The position numbers were made by a program, and so were the translations under genes. Below are positions 1 through 7,381 of a stretch of DNA of 64,000 nucleotides, piece after piece. Under the pieces are notes generated by a model. It was not told where the DNA came from and made no database searches. It saw only the letters and a program-made list of their open reading frames with translations. How positions within the stretch are numbered: the first letter of the stretch is position 1; every line of letters begins with the position of its first letter. Source of the DNA: Planctomycetaceae bacterium (GTDB lineage Bacteria > Planctomycetota > UBA1135 > GCA-002686595). The stretch is from assembly GCA_011525785.1 (NCBI GenBank), contig WYBT01000019.1, positions 1-64,000 of the forward strand, in the 5' to 3' direction.

Positions 1-244
1 CCTCGTCGCCGAGCACCCAACGGCCGGGCAGGTGCAGGTCGATCAGGTCCATGGGGCGCGAGAGGCCGATGTCGTCCATGACCTCGCGCTTGATGGCGCT
101 GTCGAGCTTCTCGCCGAAGCCGATCGGGCCCTGGACCGGGCCCCAGAAGCTCTCGTGGCCGGCGCCGCGCAGCAGCAGGTAGTCTGGCGCGCTGTCGCGG
201 TAGCGGTAGACGAAGACTTTGACGCGGTGGACGAGATCGACCAT
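1..244 (-). CDS. Nudix hydrolase, C-terminus cut off by the window edge
   Basis: Nudix enzymes hydrolyse nucleoside diphosphates linked to another group; the substrate cannot be told here. The minus strand opens with ATG at 244 and reads on to base 1, giving about 81 residues. After a beta-rich start (MVDLVHRVKVFVYRYR) there is a Nudix box with the expected spacing, G-x5-E-x7-RE, followed by VMDDIGL. The usual metal-binding EE pair is DD in this protein, a conservative change. The start is supported because the family begins just upstream of this first strand. It is divergent from folC, with 264 bp between the two starts that holds nothing recognisable. The family call is firm; the activity is inferred. 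Confidence 0.8.
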   Translation of the reverse strand, partial: MVDLVHRVKVFVYRYRDSAPDYLLLRGAGHESFWGPVQGPIGFGEKLDSAIKREVMDDIGLSRPMDLIDLHLPGRWVLGDE

Positions 245-498
245 GGCGGGAACCGTAGGTGCTGGCGCGCCCGACCTCCGAATTTGCCGGCTGCCGAGCG
301 ACTCCTCCTTCCGTGCAGCCGGGTGGATCGGACGTCCCGATCCTAGCACTGAGGTCAAGTTGCGATTTCCCTCGGCGCGGCCTTCACGCCGCATCCCATG
401 GGCGGGTCGGTCAAGGCGCCGACACGCCCCGCGGCATTCGACCGCGCTGCGCTGTTTGTTTTCTCGCGACTCCTTCCAGGCGTCCTCGCGCAGCGCGC

Positions 499-503
499 GG
501 AGG
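499..503 (+). promoter_or_regulatory. Ribosome binding site that favours the GTG start of folC
   Basis: GGAGG lies five bases before GTG 509. An in-frame ATG at 398 exists, but the 37 residues it would add do not resemble the FolC N-terminus, so the Shine-Dalgarno match decides for 509. Confidence 0.55.
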
Positions 504-508
504 CGGGC

Positions 509-1789
509 GTGAGCGGCGCCTCGCTGGCGGAAGTCCTTTCGCGCCTGGAGGCCCTGATCGACTGGGAGCGGCGCGCGCGAGCCGCGATGCGCGTGAGCAC
601 CGACCCCGCGCGGGCGCTGTCCGAGCGCCTGGGCGCGCCGCACGGGCGACTGCGCGTGGTGCACGTGACCGGGAGCAAGGGCAAGGGCTCGACGAGCGCG
701 CTGATCGCGGCCGGACTGCGCGCGTCGGGCCTGCGGGTCGGTCGCTACGGCTCGCCGCACGTCGAGCGCATCAACGAGCGCGTCGTGATCGACGGGCGCG
801 AGATTGCGGACGCGACGCTGGCCGAGGGGCTCGAGCGCGCGCTCGCGGCCCGCGAGCAGGTCGTCGCCGCCGATCCGGCCGTCGAGCCGACTTGGTTCGA
901 CGTGGTGACGGCCGCGGCGCTGTGGTGCTTCGAGCGCGAGCGCGTGGAGTGGCTCGTGGCCGAGGTGGGCCTGGGCGGCCGGCTCGACTCGACCAACATC
1001 CTGCGCGGCGAGGTGTGCGTGCTGACCAACGTCGAGCTCGAGCACACGCAGGTGCTGGGCGACACGCGCGCCCTGATCGCGCGCGAGAAGGCCGGGATCC
1101 TCAAGCCGGGCTCGACGCTCGTGACCTCGCTGGCGGCGGGGGACGAGGCCGGGGCCGTGGCCGCGGCGCGCGCGGCGGAGCTGGGGTGCAGCGTGCTGCG
1201 GCCGCCCTGGGCGGGGGGGACGCCGCCGGCGTCGGTCGAGCGCGCGAACCGCGACCTCGCCGAGCTGGTGCTCGACGAACTCGGCCGGCGCGGCGTCCGC
1301 GGCCCGCTCGGGGCCGTCCACCGCGGGCTGCTCACCGACGAGGTCTGCGCCGCCGCCCGCCTGCCCGGCCGGCGCGAGCACTTCCTGGTCGCGGGGCGGC
1401 GGGTGGTGCTCGACGGCGCCCACACGCCCGGCAGCATCGCGGCGCTGCTGCGCGAGCTCGAGCACGACCCGCAGCTCGCCGGTCGCCCGCTGGTCGCCGT
1501 GGTCGGTCTCGCGCGCGACAAGGACCACGCGGCGATCCTCAAGGCCCTGGCCGGGCGGGCCGAAAGGGTGATCTGCACCTCCGTGGGGACCGCACTCGCT
1601 CGCACCGCCGATGAACTGCGCCTCGAACTCGAGGCCGTCGGCGCGCGTGGCGAGGCGCTGACCCCGCCGTGCGCCGCCGTCGATCGCGCGATCGAGCTCG
1701 CGGGCCAGGGCTGGGTCCTGGTCACGGGCTCGCTGCACCTCGCCGGCGCCGTCCGCGCCCACCTCTACGAGCTCGCCCCGCCGGCATGA
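509..1789 (+). CDS. folC: Folylpolyglutamate synthase / dihydrofolate synthase
   Basis: FolC adds glutamate to dihydropteroate or folate with ATP, in the cytoplasm, keeping folates in the cell. About 426 residues from GTG 509, close to the usual length. The P-loop reads HVTGSKGKGSTSALI (around residues 52-66), followed by YGSPHVERINERV, the expected substrate-loop region. Further on are GLGGRLDSTN and LDGAHTPGSI, equivalents of the conserved GLGGRLDATN and DGAHNP motifs. The central part also carries EHTQVLGDT, matching the family H-T-x-x-L-G-x-T. The last bases overlap the next gene in an ATGA junction, so the two are probably translated together. Identification is firm; the split between the two synthase activities cannot be read from sequence. 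Confidence 0.93.
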   Translation: MSGASLAEVLSRLEALIDWERRARAAMRVSTDPARALSERLGAPHGRLRVVHVTGSKGKGSTSALIAAGLRASGLRVGRYGSPHVERINERVVIDGREIADATLAEGLERALAAREQVVAADPAVEPTWFDVVTAAALWCFERERVEWLVAEVGLGGRLDSTNILRGEVCVLTNVELEHTQVLGDTRALIAREKAGILKPGSTLVTSLAAGDEAGAVAAARAAELGCSVLRPPWAGGTPPASVERANRDLAELVLDELGRRGVRGPLGAVHRGLLTDEVCAAARLPGRREHFLVAGRRVVLDGAHTPGSIAALLRELEHDPQLAGRPLVAVVGLARDKDHAAILKALAGRAERVICTSVGTALARTADELRLELEAVGARGEALTPPCAAVDRAIELAGQGWVLVTGSLHLAGAVRAHLYELAPPA

Positions 1790-2295
1790 TCACGATCGTC
1801 TCGGATCTGTTCCTCACCGACTCGTTCCTCATCAAGGGCGAGGTCGAGCGCAAGTACGCGCGCCTCTCGACGCTGCTCGACGAGCACCGCCGCTACTTCA
1901 TCAAGATCCGCAACGCGACGCTGGTGGACCTCAACACCTGCGATCGGATCCAGACGCCGCTCCTGCACGTGAACATGGACGAGATCCTGCTCGCCCACGA
2001 GTTCCTCGACCAGGCCAGCGACCTCCAGCAGCAACAGCTCTTCAAGGACCAGAAGACGGTCAAGGTGCGCGTGTTCTTCACCGGCCACCTCAACGTCGAG
2101 GTCGGCGGCGAGTGCCGCCCCGGCGCCTACGAGGCCGACGACCGCATGACGCGGCGCTTCTTCGTGCTCAAGAACCCGAGCCTGCGCGGCTTCAACGCCA
2201 AGGAGGACTCGGACCTCAAGCTGCTGGCGAAGATGCCCTACGTGATCGTCAACAAGACGCGCCTGTCGTACATCTACGACTTCAACGAGGGCTGA
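1786..2295 (+). CDS. Conserved hypothetical protein coupled to folC
   Basis: A 169-residue soluble protein starting at ATG 1786, inside the folC stop (ATGA overlap), so it is very likely translationally coupled. No signal peptide or membrane segment is visible. The sequence is mixed alpha/beta with a conserved look: MITIVSDLFLTDSFLIKGEV near the start, a hydrophilic stretch rich in Gln around residues 75-85 (LQQQQLF), then strands such as VKVRVFFTGHLNVEVGG. Its composition and codon use match folC, so it is a resident gene. I do not recognise the family and assign no function. It ends 42 bp before the end of the convergent FG-GAP gene. Confidence 0.75.
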   Translation: MITIVSDLFLTDSFLIKGEVERKYARLSTLLDEHRRYFIKIRNATLVDLNTCDRIQTPLLHVNMDEILLAHEFLDQASDLQQQQLFKDQKTVKVRVFFTGHLNVEVGGECRPGAYEADDRMTRRFFVLKNPSLRGFNAKEDSDLKLLAKMPYVIVNKTRLSYIYDFNEG

Positions 2296-2337
2296 GCCGC
2301 TCGTCGGGTTGGGCCAGGACTTCGCCGAGCGCAGCCG

Positions 2338-4455
2338 CTAGCGCTGCCGGACGAGCCGCAGCCGCGGGTTGTTGTACTCCTCCATGATCAGCTCGGCGCG
2401 CGAGTCGCCGCTGAAGTCGGCCAGGGAGACGATCCGACGCGCTGGACCGGCGGCGAAATGCGAGCGGAGCGAGGGCACGCCCGTCGTGTCGCTGGTGATC
2501 ACGGCGAGCCCGACCGCGTAGGTTACGGGCTGGTCGTACGTCGCGTACCACAGGTCGTCGCGTCCGTCGGCGTCCACCCGCGCGACGTTCGGCATGGAGC
2601 CCCAGGCGCTGCTGGGCAGCGTCACGATCGCCGAGGGCGTGAACGTTGCCGTACCCGAGCCGTAGGCCAGCTTCAGCTCGCCCGGAGAGCTCGCCTCGCG
2701 CCAGAGCAGATCCGTGCGGCCGTCAGCGTCGAAGTCGCCGGTCGCGAAGTCCGTCGCTATCGCGGCCAAGGGTGTCGTGACGCTCGGCTGCAGGACGGCG
2801 GAGTTGCCGCCGCGATAGACCTCGATCCGCGCCGGCGCGTTCGTGGGCCCGAGGAGGATGTCGTCGCGCCCGTCCCCGTCGACATCGGCGACGTGGAACG
2901 CCGGAGCGACGCCCAAGGCCTGCGTCGGCGTCGGGACCGCCGCTGCGAAGCCGCCCGAGCCGTCGCCGAGGCGCACTCGCAGGCCGACGTCGAGGATGGC
3001 GAGATCGATCCAACCGTCGCCGTTGAAGTCGCCGGGGAGCACGCGCGCGTTGACCGGCTTGCCGTGCTGTTGAGTGCCGAGCATGCGACCGCTTCCGTCG
3101 TTCAACACCGTCAGGACGATGTTGGGCAGGAACTGGAACTCGATCAGCACGTCGAGATCCCCGTCGCCGTCGAGGTCGAGCAGCGTCCAGCGGCTGGGCA
3201 CGTCCGGCAGGTTCAAGATCGCGTGCTGCGTGAAGACTCCGCTGCCGTCGTTGAGCAGCGTGATCAGCCGGGCCCCGTCGTCCCCGAGCGCGTCGAGTGC
3301 TCCGTCGCCGTTCAGGTCGCCCGCCACGACCCTCTGAACGCCCGCTGCGTCGACGGCTGACGAAGTCGGCAGCTCGCCGCTGGAATCGGCCAGCAGCACC
3401 GACAGCCCGCGCGCGTCGCTCAGCGACACAAGGTCCGCTCGGCCGTCGCCGTTCAGGTCGCCGAGCCGCGCGGCGCCGGGCTCACTCTCGACGGACCACA
3501 GCGGCCTCGGCTGCGGCGCCAGTCCGCCGGCTTCGCCGCGGGCGACCAGCGTGCGGCCGCGCTGATCGAAGTAGACCAGGTCTCCATCGCCGTCGCCGCC
3601 GAGGTCGCCCAGGCCCCGAACCTCGCAGATCAGCTCGGTGCGGCGCTCTTCGCGATAGCGGTTGGGCGCGATGCGACGTAGCTCGCGCAGAACATCCATG
3701 CCGGCCGTCACGATCTCGTCCGTGCCGTCGCCGTCGACGTCGAGCGCCAGCATCTGGTAGCCGATCGTGTCGAGCTCCGCGGAGCGTTCGCGCCGCGGGA
3801 ACGCGCCGGTTCCGTCGCCGAAGAGGTACGTCAAGCGCGTCGGCTGGCCGAAGCCGGACCCGATCCTCAAGGCCAGATCGCCCCAACCATCGCCGTCGAA
3901 ATCCCCCAGCGCCCAGCCGGCTGGCGCCAGGCCGGCGAGGCCGATGCTGCCCACCTGCACGAAGCCGCCGGTCTGCCAGCGCAACACGCGGATCGAGAGC
4001 GTGGGCTCGAGGACGAACAGCTCCTGCACGCCGTCGCCGTCGATGTCGGCGCCGCGCAAGTCGCCGACGCTCCAGCCGGCTTGCTGCTGGTAGCCCGACA
4101 GGCCGCCGCCGCCGTTGCCCAGCGCCCACTTCAGCGGACCACTCCACCCGTGCGAGGTCGCCACGTCGGGCCAGCCGTCGCCGTTGAAGTCGTCGACGAC
4201 CAACGTGTACGACGAACCCTCGGGGATGAGCACGCTGGGCGCGTGGAAGCCGCCCTGGCCGTCGCCACGCGACAGCATCAAGCCCGGCTGGGCGACGTAG
4301 AGCGCGTCGAGCGCTCCATCGCGATCGAGGTCCGCCAGCTCGAGCCCATTGGGGTTGTATTCCGCCACGAACGTCCGTCCGGGAAACGTCGGCGCGCTCT
4401 GCGCCGTGCCGATCGCCGCGAACAACGCCCAGACTCCGACTGCGCTCCAGTTCAT
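2338..4455 (-). CDS. Secreted FG-GAP repeat protein, about 14 repeats
   Basis: A 705-residue exported protein. The N-terminus (MNWSAVGVWALFAAIGTAQS) is a signal peptide. The rest is built of FG-GAP/VCBS blades, each ending in a D-x-D/N-x-D-G-x-x-D loop that in this family binds Ca: DLDRDGALDALYV, DFNGDGWPDVATS, DIDGDGVQELFVL, DFDGDGWGDLALR, DVDGDGTDEIVTA, DLNGDGRADLVSL, DLDGDGDLDVLIE, DFNGDGWIDLAIL, DVDGDGRDDILLG and several weaker ones, about 14 in all, enough for two propellers. It has no C-terminal anchor and lacks the C-terminal module seen in other secreted proteins of this window. Role unknown; surface adhesion or scaffold is only a guess from the fold. Confidence 0.88.
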   Translation of the reverse strand: MNWSAVGVWALFAAIGTAQSAPTFPGRTFVAEYNPNGLELADLDRDGALDALYVAQPGLMLSRGDGQGGFHAPSVLIPEGSSYTLVVDDFNGDGWPDVATSHGWSGPLKWALGNGGGGLSGYQQQAGWSVGDLRGADIDGDGVQELFVLEPTLSIRVLRWQTGGFVQVGSIGLAGLAPAGWALGDFDGDGWGDLALRIGSGFGQPTRLTYLFGDGTGAFPRRERSAELDTIGYQMLALDVDGDGTDEIVTAGMDVLRELRRIAPNRYREERRTELICEVRGLGDLGGDGDGDLVYFDQRGRTLVARGEAGGLAPQPRPLWSVESEPGAARLGDLNGDGRADLVSLSDARGLSVLLADSSGELPTSSAVDAAGVQRVVAGDLNGDGALDALGDDGARLITLLNDGSGVFTQHAILNLPDVPSRWTLLDLDGDGDLDVLIEFQFLPNIVLTVLNDGSGRMLGTQQHGKPVNARVLPGDFNGDGWIDLAILDVGLRVRLGDGSGGFAAAVPTPTQALGVAPAFHVADVDGDGRDDILLGPTNAPARIEVYRGGNSAVLQPSVTTPLAAIATDFATGDFDADGRTDLLWREASSPGELKLAYGSGTATFTPSAIVTLPSSAWGSMPNVARVDADGRDDLWYATYDQPVTYAVGLAVITSDTTGVPSLRSHFAAGPARRIVSLADFSGDSRAELIMEEYNNPRLRLVRQR

Positions 4456-4691
4456 CTGCCCCTCCCGGCGGCGGGCCGACTTCGACCCTGTCGCCGTAGG
4501 CGAATCCGCGGCCCGCGCGTCGAACGTGCCACGAAACTCAGATTCTCACCTCGCGTCGCGAGCTCCGCCCTCGCGGTCTCGCTGCGCAGCGCACGGCGTT
4601 CGCCCAGAGCTGCTTGCGGCGCCGCGCTCGCGAATCGCCAACACGCCGCGCCTGGCGCGCAGCTACGACTCGAGCGACGGCCGAGCGCGCG

Positions 4692-5798
4692 TCACGCGCC
4701 GCGGCGGACGAGGCGCGTGGCGAGTTCGACGGCGCCAGAGGCGTTCGAGGCCATGCCGTCGGCGCCCAGCGCCCGCCACAGGTTCGGGGCGAGCTCGAAC
4801 GGGCGGCCGCCGAAGATCACCGGCAGGGCGCGCGTGCGCGGGTCGGCGCGCAGCAGCTCCACCAGGCGCGCGGCGGCCTTGAGTTGGCTGACGAGCTTCG
4901 CGCCCGCGGCGACGACGTGCACTTCGAACTCCGCGGCGGCGAGCGCGGCGTCGGCCGGCGGCGTGCTCGCGCCCAGGTAGATCGCTTGCCAGCCGGCCAT
5001 CTCGAATTGGTCGGCGACGACGCGCAGGCCGATGTCGTGCAGGTCGCCGTCGACGCTGGTCACGAGCACCTTCATTCCATTGCGCGGAGTCTGCGAGACG
5101 CGCGAGCGCAGGCGCGTCAGCACCTCCTCGGTGGTGCGCGAGACCAGGTGCTCCTCCACGATCGACATCTGCGAGCGGTGCCACATCGCGCCCAGTTCGT
5201 TCTGGACGCGGCCGAGCACCTCGCGCGAGAGCTGTTCGACGCTCAGGCCGCGCTCGAGCGCGTTGAGCGCGAGCGCCACGGCGTCCTCCCGCCGGCCCTC
5301 GAGGGCCGCCAGCAGGTACTCGCGCGCCAGGCTGGCGGTCGCGTCCTGGCCGCTGAGGCCGTTGGTCGGGGCCGGGATCGGCAGCGCCGCCTGCTCGAGC
5401 GCGCGGTCGATCAGCGCCAGCGCAGCGGGCGCGGCGGGCGTCGGAAGGCGCTCGGCCAGCTCCTCGCGCAGGCTGACCAGGCTCCGGGTTGCCAGCGTCG
5501 GCTCGAGGCCGTGCGAGTCGAAGGAGATGCGCAGCCACTGCGCCTGGGCGGTGAGCAGCTCGGGCGCGTCGTACTCGAGCGCGGCGCTCACGTGCTGGAG
5601 CAGGCTGTCGAAGTAGCTGTGCCACCCGCCGCTCGTGGCCGTCGTGGGCGCGCCCGCCATCTCCGGATGCGTGTGGCCCATGCGCCAAGCGCAGTTGTTG
5701 GCCCAGGCGCGCCGCGAGCTGTCGATTAAGCTGGCCACGAACGCCCCGCTCGTGGACTTGGCCCCCGTGGACCCGGCTTCAGGTTGCATTCCTTGCAT
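4692..5798 (-). CDS. Stand-alone cobalamin-binding photosensor-like protein (CarH/AerR-type sensory domain)
   Basis: A 368-residue cytoplasmic protein. Residues about 130-365 form a helical B12 cap domain plus a Rossmann-type B12-binding domain. The cap holds W206-H207 and E216-H217, exactly the Wx9EH signature of adenosylcobalamin photoreceptors such as CarH, including the His next to the Trp that becomes the light-state ligand in CarH. The binding domain holds D252-x-H254-x-x-G257 (DLHDIG), the base-off cobalamin motif, and a later FGGRPF turn. There is no MerR-type DNA-binding domain; residues 1-125 are a different, helical, unrecognised region. No methyltransferase partner lies nearby, which argues against a corrinoid carrier. 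It is divergent from the sigma/CHAT operon at 6091. B12 binding is well supported; light sensing is inferred from the motif. Confidence 0.8.
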   Translation of the reverse strand: MQGMQPEAGSTGAKSTSGAFVASLIDSSRRAWANNCAWRMGHTHPEMAGAPTTATSGGWHSYFDSLLQHVSAALEYDAPELLTAQAQWLRISFDSHGLEPTLATRSLVSLREELAERLPTPAAPAALALIDRALEQAALPIPAPTNGLSGQDATASLAREYLLAALEGRREDAVALALNALERGLSVEQLSREVLGRVQNELGAMWHRSQMSIVEEHLVSRTTEEVLTRLRSRVSQTPRNGMKVLVTSVDGDLHDIGLRVVADQFEMAGWQAIYLGASTPPADAALAAAEFEVHVVAAGAKLVSQLKAAARLVELLRADPRTRALPVIFGGRPFELAPNLWRALGADGMASNASGAVELATRLVRRGA

Positions 5799-5936
5799 CG
5801 TAGCGCGCTGCTTGCGCCGGCTTGACCGCGGCGCCGCGCGTCGGAGGGCGCGCCAGAGCCGAGTGCCGGATCTTTCGGGGCCCGCGGGGAACTGGATGCG
5901 CCGCCCGAGCCTCCGGTCGCGGGTCCACTCGGTCGG

Positions 5937-5951
5937 GCTCGCTTAGCGAGC
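5937..5951. promoter_or_regulatory. Inverted repeat in the divergent promoter region
   Basis: GCTCGCT-T-AGCGAGC is a perfect 7-bp inverted repeat with a one-base centre. It lies about 140 bp from both the start of the B12 protein gene (minus) and the start of the sigma factor gene (plus), so it could be a shared operator. No protein is known to bind it; the assignment is positional only. Confidence 0.3.
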
Positions 5952-6090
5952 TGCGGCGCCGATCCGGCGGTCACCGGCGGGGGCGCGCCGAATTTTTTGC
6001 GGATTCCTGCGACTCGCGGGCGTCCGGCGTGGCCATTGGGTAAGCGTCGCGTATGTCGCTGGGCGGCGACAATGCGGCGAGGGTGCTACG

Positions 6091-6723
6091 GTGGGGAACG
6101 GGACCGTGGAACGATTGGAACTACAACGGGAGCTGCGGCCGGCGGCGTCGCCGGAGGTCGCACACTCCGACGACTTCGACCTGGTGCAGCGCGTACTGGC
6201 CGGCGAGCGCTCGGCTCGCGAGCAGCTCGCGGGCCGTCTGGGCTGCGTGGGGCCGATCCTGCGTTCGCGCCATCGGGCCCTGAACGGGCGTTTGGGCGAG
6301 GACGATCTGCTCGACGTGGCCCAGGAGGTCGTCGCGCGCGTGCTCGCCAAGCTGCCGACCTACCAGGGGGCCGCTCGGCTCGAGGTGTGGGTCTACTCGT
6401 TCTGCGAGAGCGAGCTGCTGCGCGCCTTGGCGCGGCGGCGGCGCCAGGCCCAGCGGAACGCCGAACTGGACCAGGTCTCCGAGGACCTCGCGATCGAAGA
6501 CGAGCTCTGCAGCGAGCCCGACGTGGCGCTGTGGGGCTGTGTGGGCAGGCTCCCGAGCGCAGACCAAGCGATCGTTCAGGCGCGCCACGATGCCGATCTG
6601 CCCTTCCAGGACATCGCCGCGCGCTTGGGCCAGAGCGTGAGCTTCACGAAGACCCGGTACTACCGCGCGCTCGTCCAACTGCGCGCCTGCCTCGACCGCT
6701 CGCGCGGGAGACGATCAGCGTGA
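6091..6723 (+). CDS. ECF-type RNA polymerase sigma factor (operon 1)
   Basis: A 210-residue sigma-70 family protein that would direct RNA polymerase to a small set of promoters. Region 2 is clear (about residues 70-125): LGEDDLLDVAQEVVARVLAKL, then an aromatic-rich segment VWVYSFCESELLRALARRRR matching the -10 recognition helix area. Region 4 is a helix-turn-helix (about 150-200): LPSADQAIVQARHDADLPFQDIAARLG, ending KTRYYRALVQLRACL. The start is GTG 6091; GTG 6106, with a purine-rich stretch before it, is an alternative. The stop overlaps the GTG start of the next gene (GTGA). The same three-gene plan recurs at 26946-30714. Target promoters are unknown. Confidence 0.88.
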   Translation: MGNGTVERLELQRELRPAASPEVAHSDDFDLVQRVLAGERSAREQLAGRLGCVGPILRSRHRALNGRLGEDDLLDVAQEVVARVLAKLPTYQGAARLEVWVYSFCESELLRALARRRRQAQRNAELDQVSEDLAIEDELCSEPDVALWGCVGRLPSADQAIVQARHDADLPFQDIAARLGQSVSFTKTRYYRALVQLRACLDRSRGRRSA

Positions 6724-7373
6724 CCCCCTTCGAAATCGACGATTCCTTCGCGCCCAGCGAGCGCGAGCTGTTGACCGACGTGCTGGCTGGCGACCGTCGC
6801 CAGGACGATCCGCTGGTGGTGTCCGCGCGCCGCAGCCCGCGCTTTGCGCGCCGGCTCCAGCAGCTCCTGGAAGCGCAGGCGCAGCTCGAACGCTCCCACG
6901 GCGCCGTGGCGAGCGCGCTGGCCGAGCCCGCGCAGGCCTTTGATCTCGACGTGCAGCGCGTCGCGCGCCGCCAGTTGGGCCTCGAGCCCGCGCCCAGCGC
7001 CCGTCCGAAGCGGCGCTGGTTCCCGCTGGCGCTGGCCTTGGCCGCGGCGCTCGCCCTGCTCGTCGGCTGGCTCGCCACGCGCCCGTCGGTGGAGCGCGAG
7101 GACGTCCGTTTGAGCGCGCAGAGCGTGCTCGAAGTGGCGGCCGATTTCTCGGCCGTGCGCTGGGACGGCGAGAGCGGCAAGTTGTGGTTCCAAGTGCGCG
7201 TCTTCGACGAAGCGGGCAAGGAGCTCGAGCGCTCGGAGCTGCTCAAGACGAACGAGTGGCGACCGGCGCGCGCGAGCAGCTATCCCCGGCGCATCACGGC
7301 CCGGCTGATGCTCGTCAACAGCTACGAGGCGGGCTCGGAACGCGCAGCCTCGACCGTGGAGCGCGCGCGCTGA
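6720..7373 (+). CDS. Single-pass membrane protein, possible anti-sigma factor (operon 1)
   Basis: A 217-residue protein starting at GTG 6720, overlapping the sigma stop. Residues 1-95 are cytoplasmic and rich in charged helices (RRSPRFARRLQQLLEAQAQL). One membrane helix follows around residues 99-119 (PLALALAAALALLVGWLA). The outside part is a compact beta domain (LWFQVRVFDEAGKELERS). The position and topology are those of an anti-sigma factor, but there is no zinc-finger (ZAS) motif, so this is an inference. The outer domain resembles that of the protein at 27569, the equivalent gene of operon 2. Eight bases separate it from the CHAT gene. Confidence 0.72.
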   Translation: MTPFEIDDSFAPSERELLTDVLAGDRRQDDPLVVSARRSPRFARRLQQLLEAQAQLERSHGAVASALAEPAQAFDLDVQRVARRQLGLEPAPSARPKRRWFPLALALAAALALLVGWLATRPSVEREDVRLSAQSVLEVAADFSAVRWDGESGKLWFQVRVFDEAGKELERSELLKTNEWRPARASSYPRRITARLMLVNSYEAGSERAASTVERAR

Positions 7374-7381
7374 TCGGCAGC

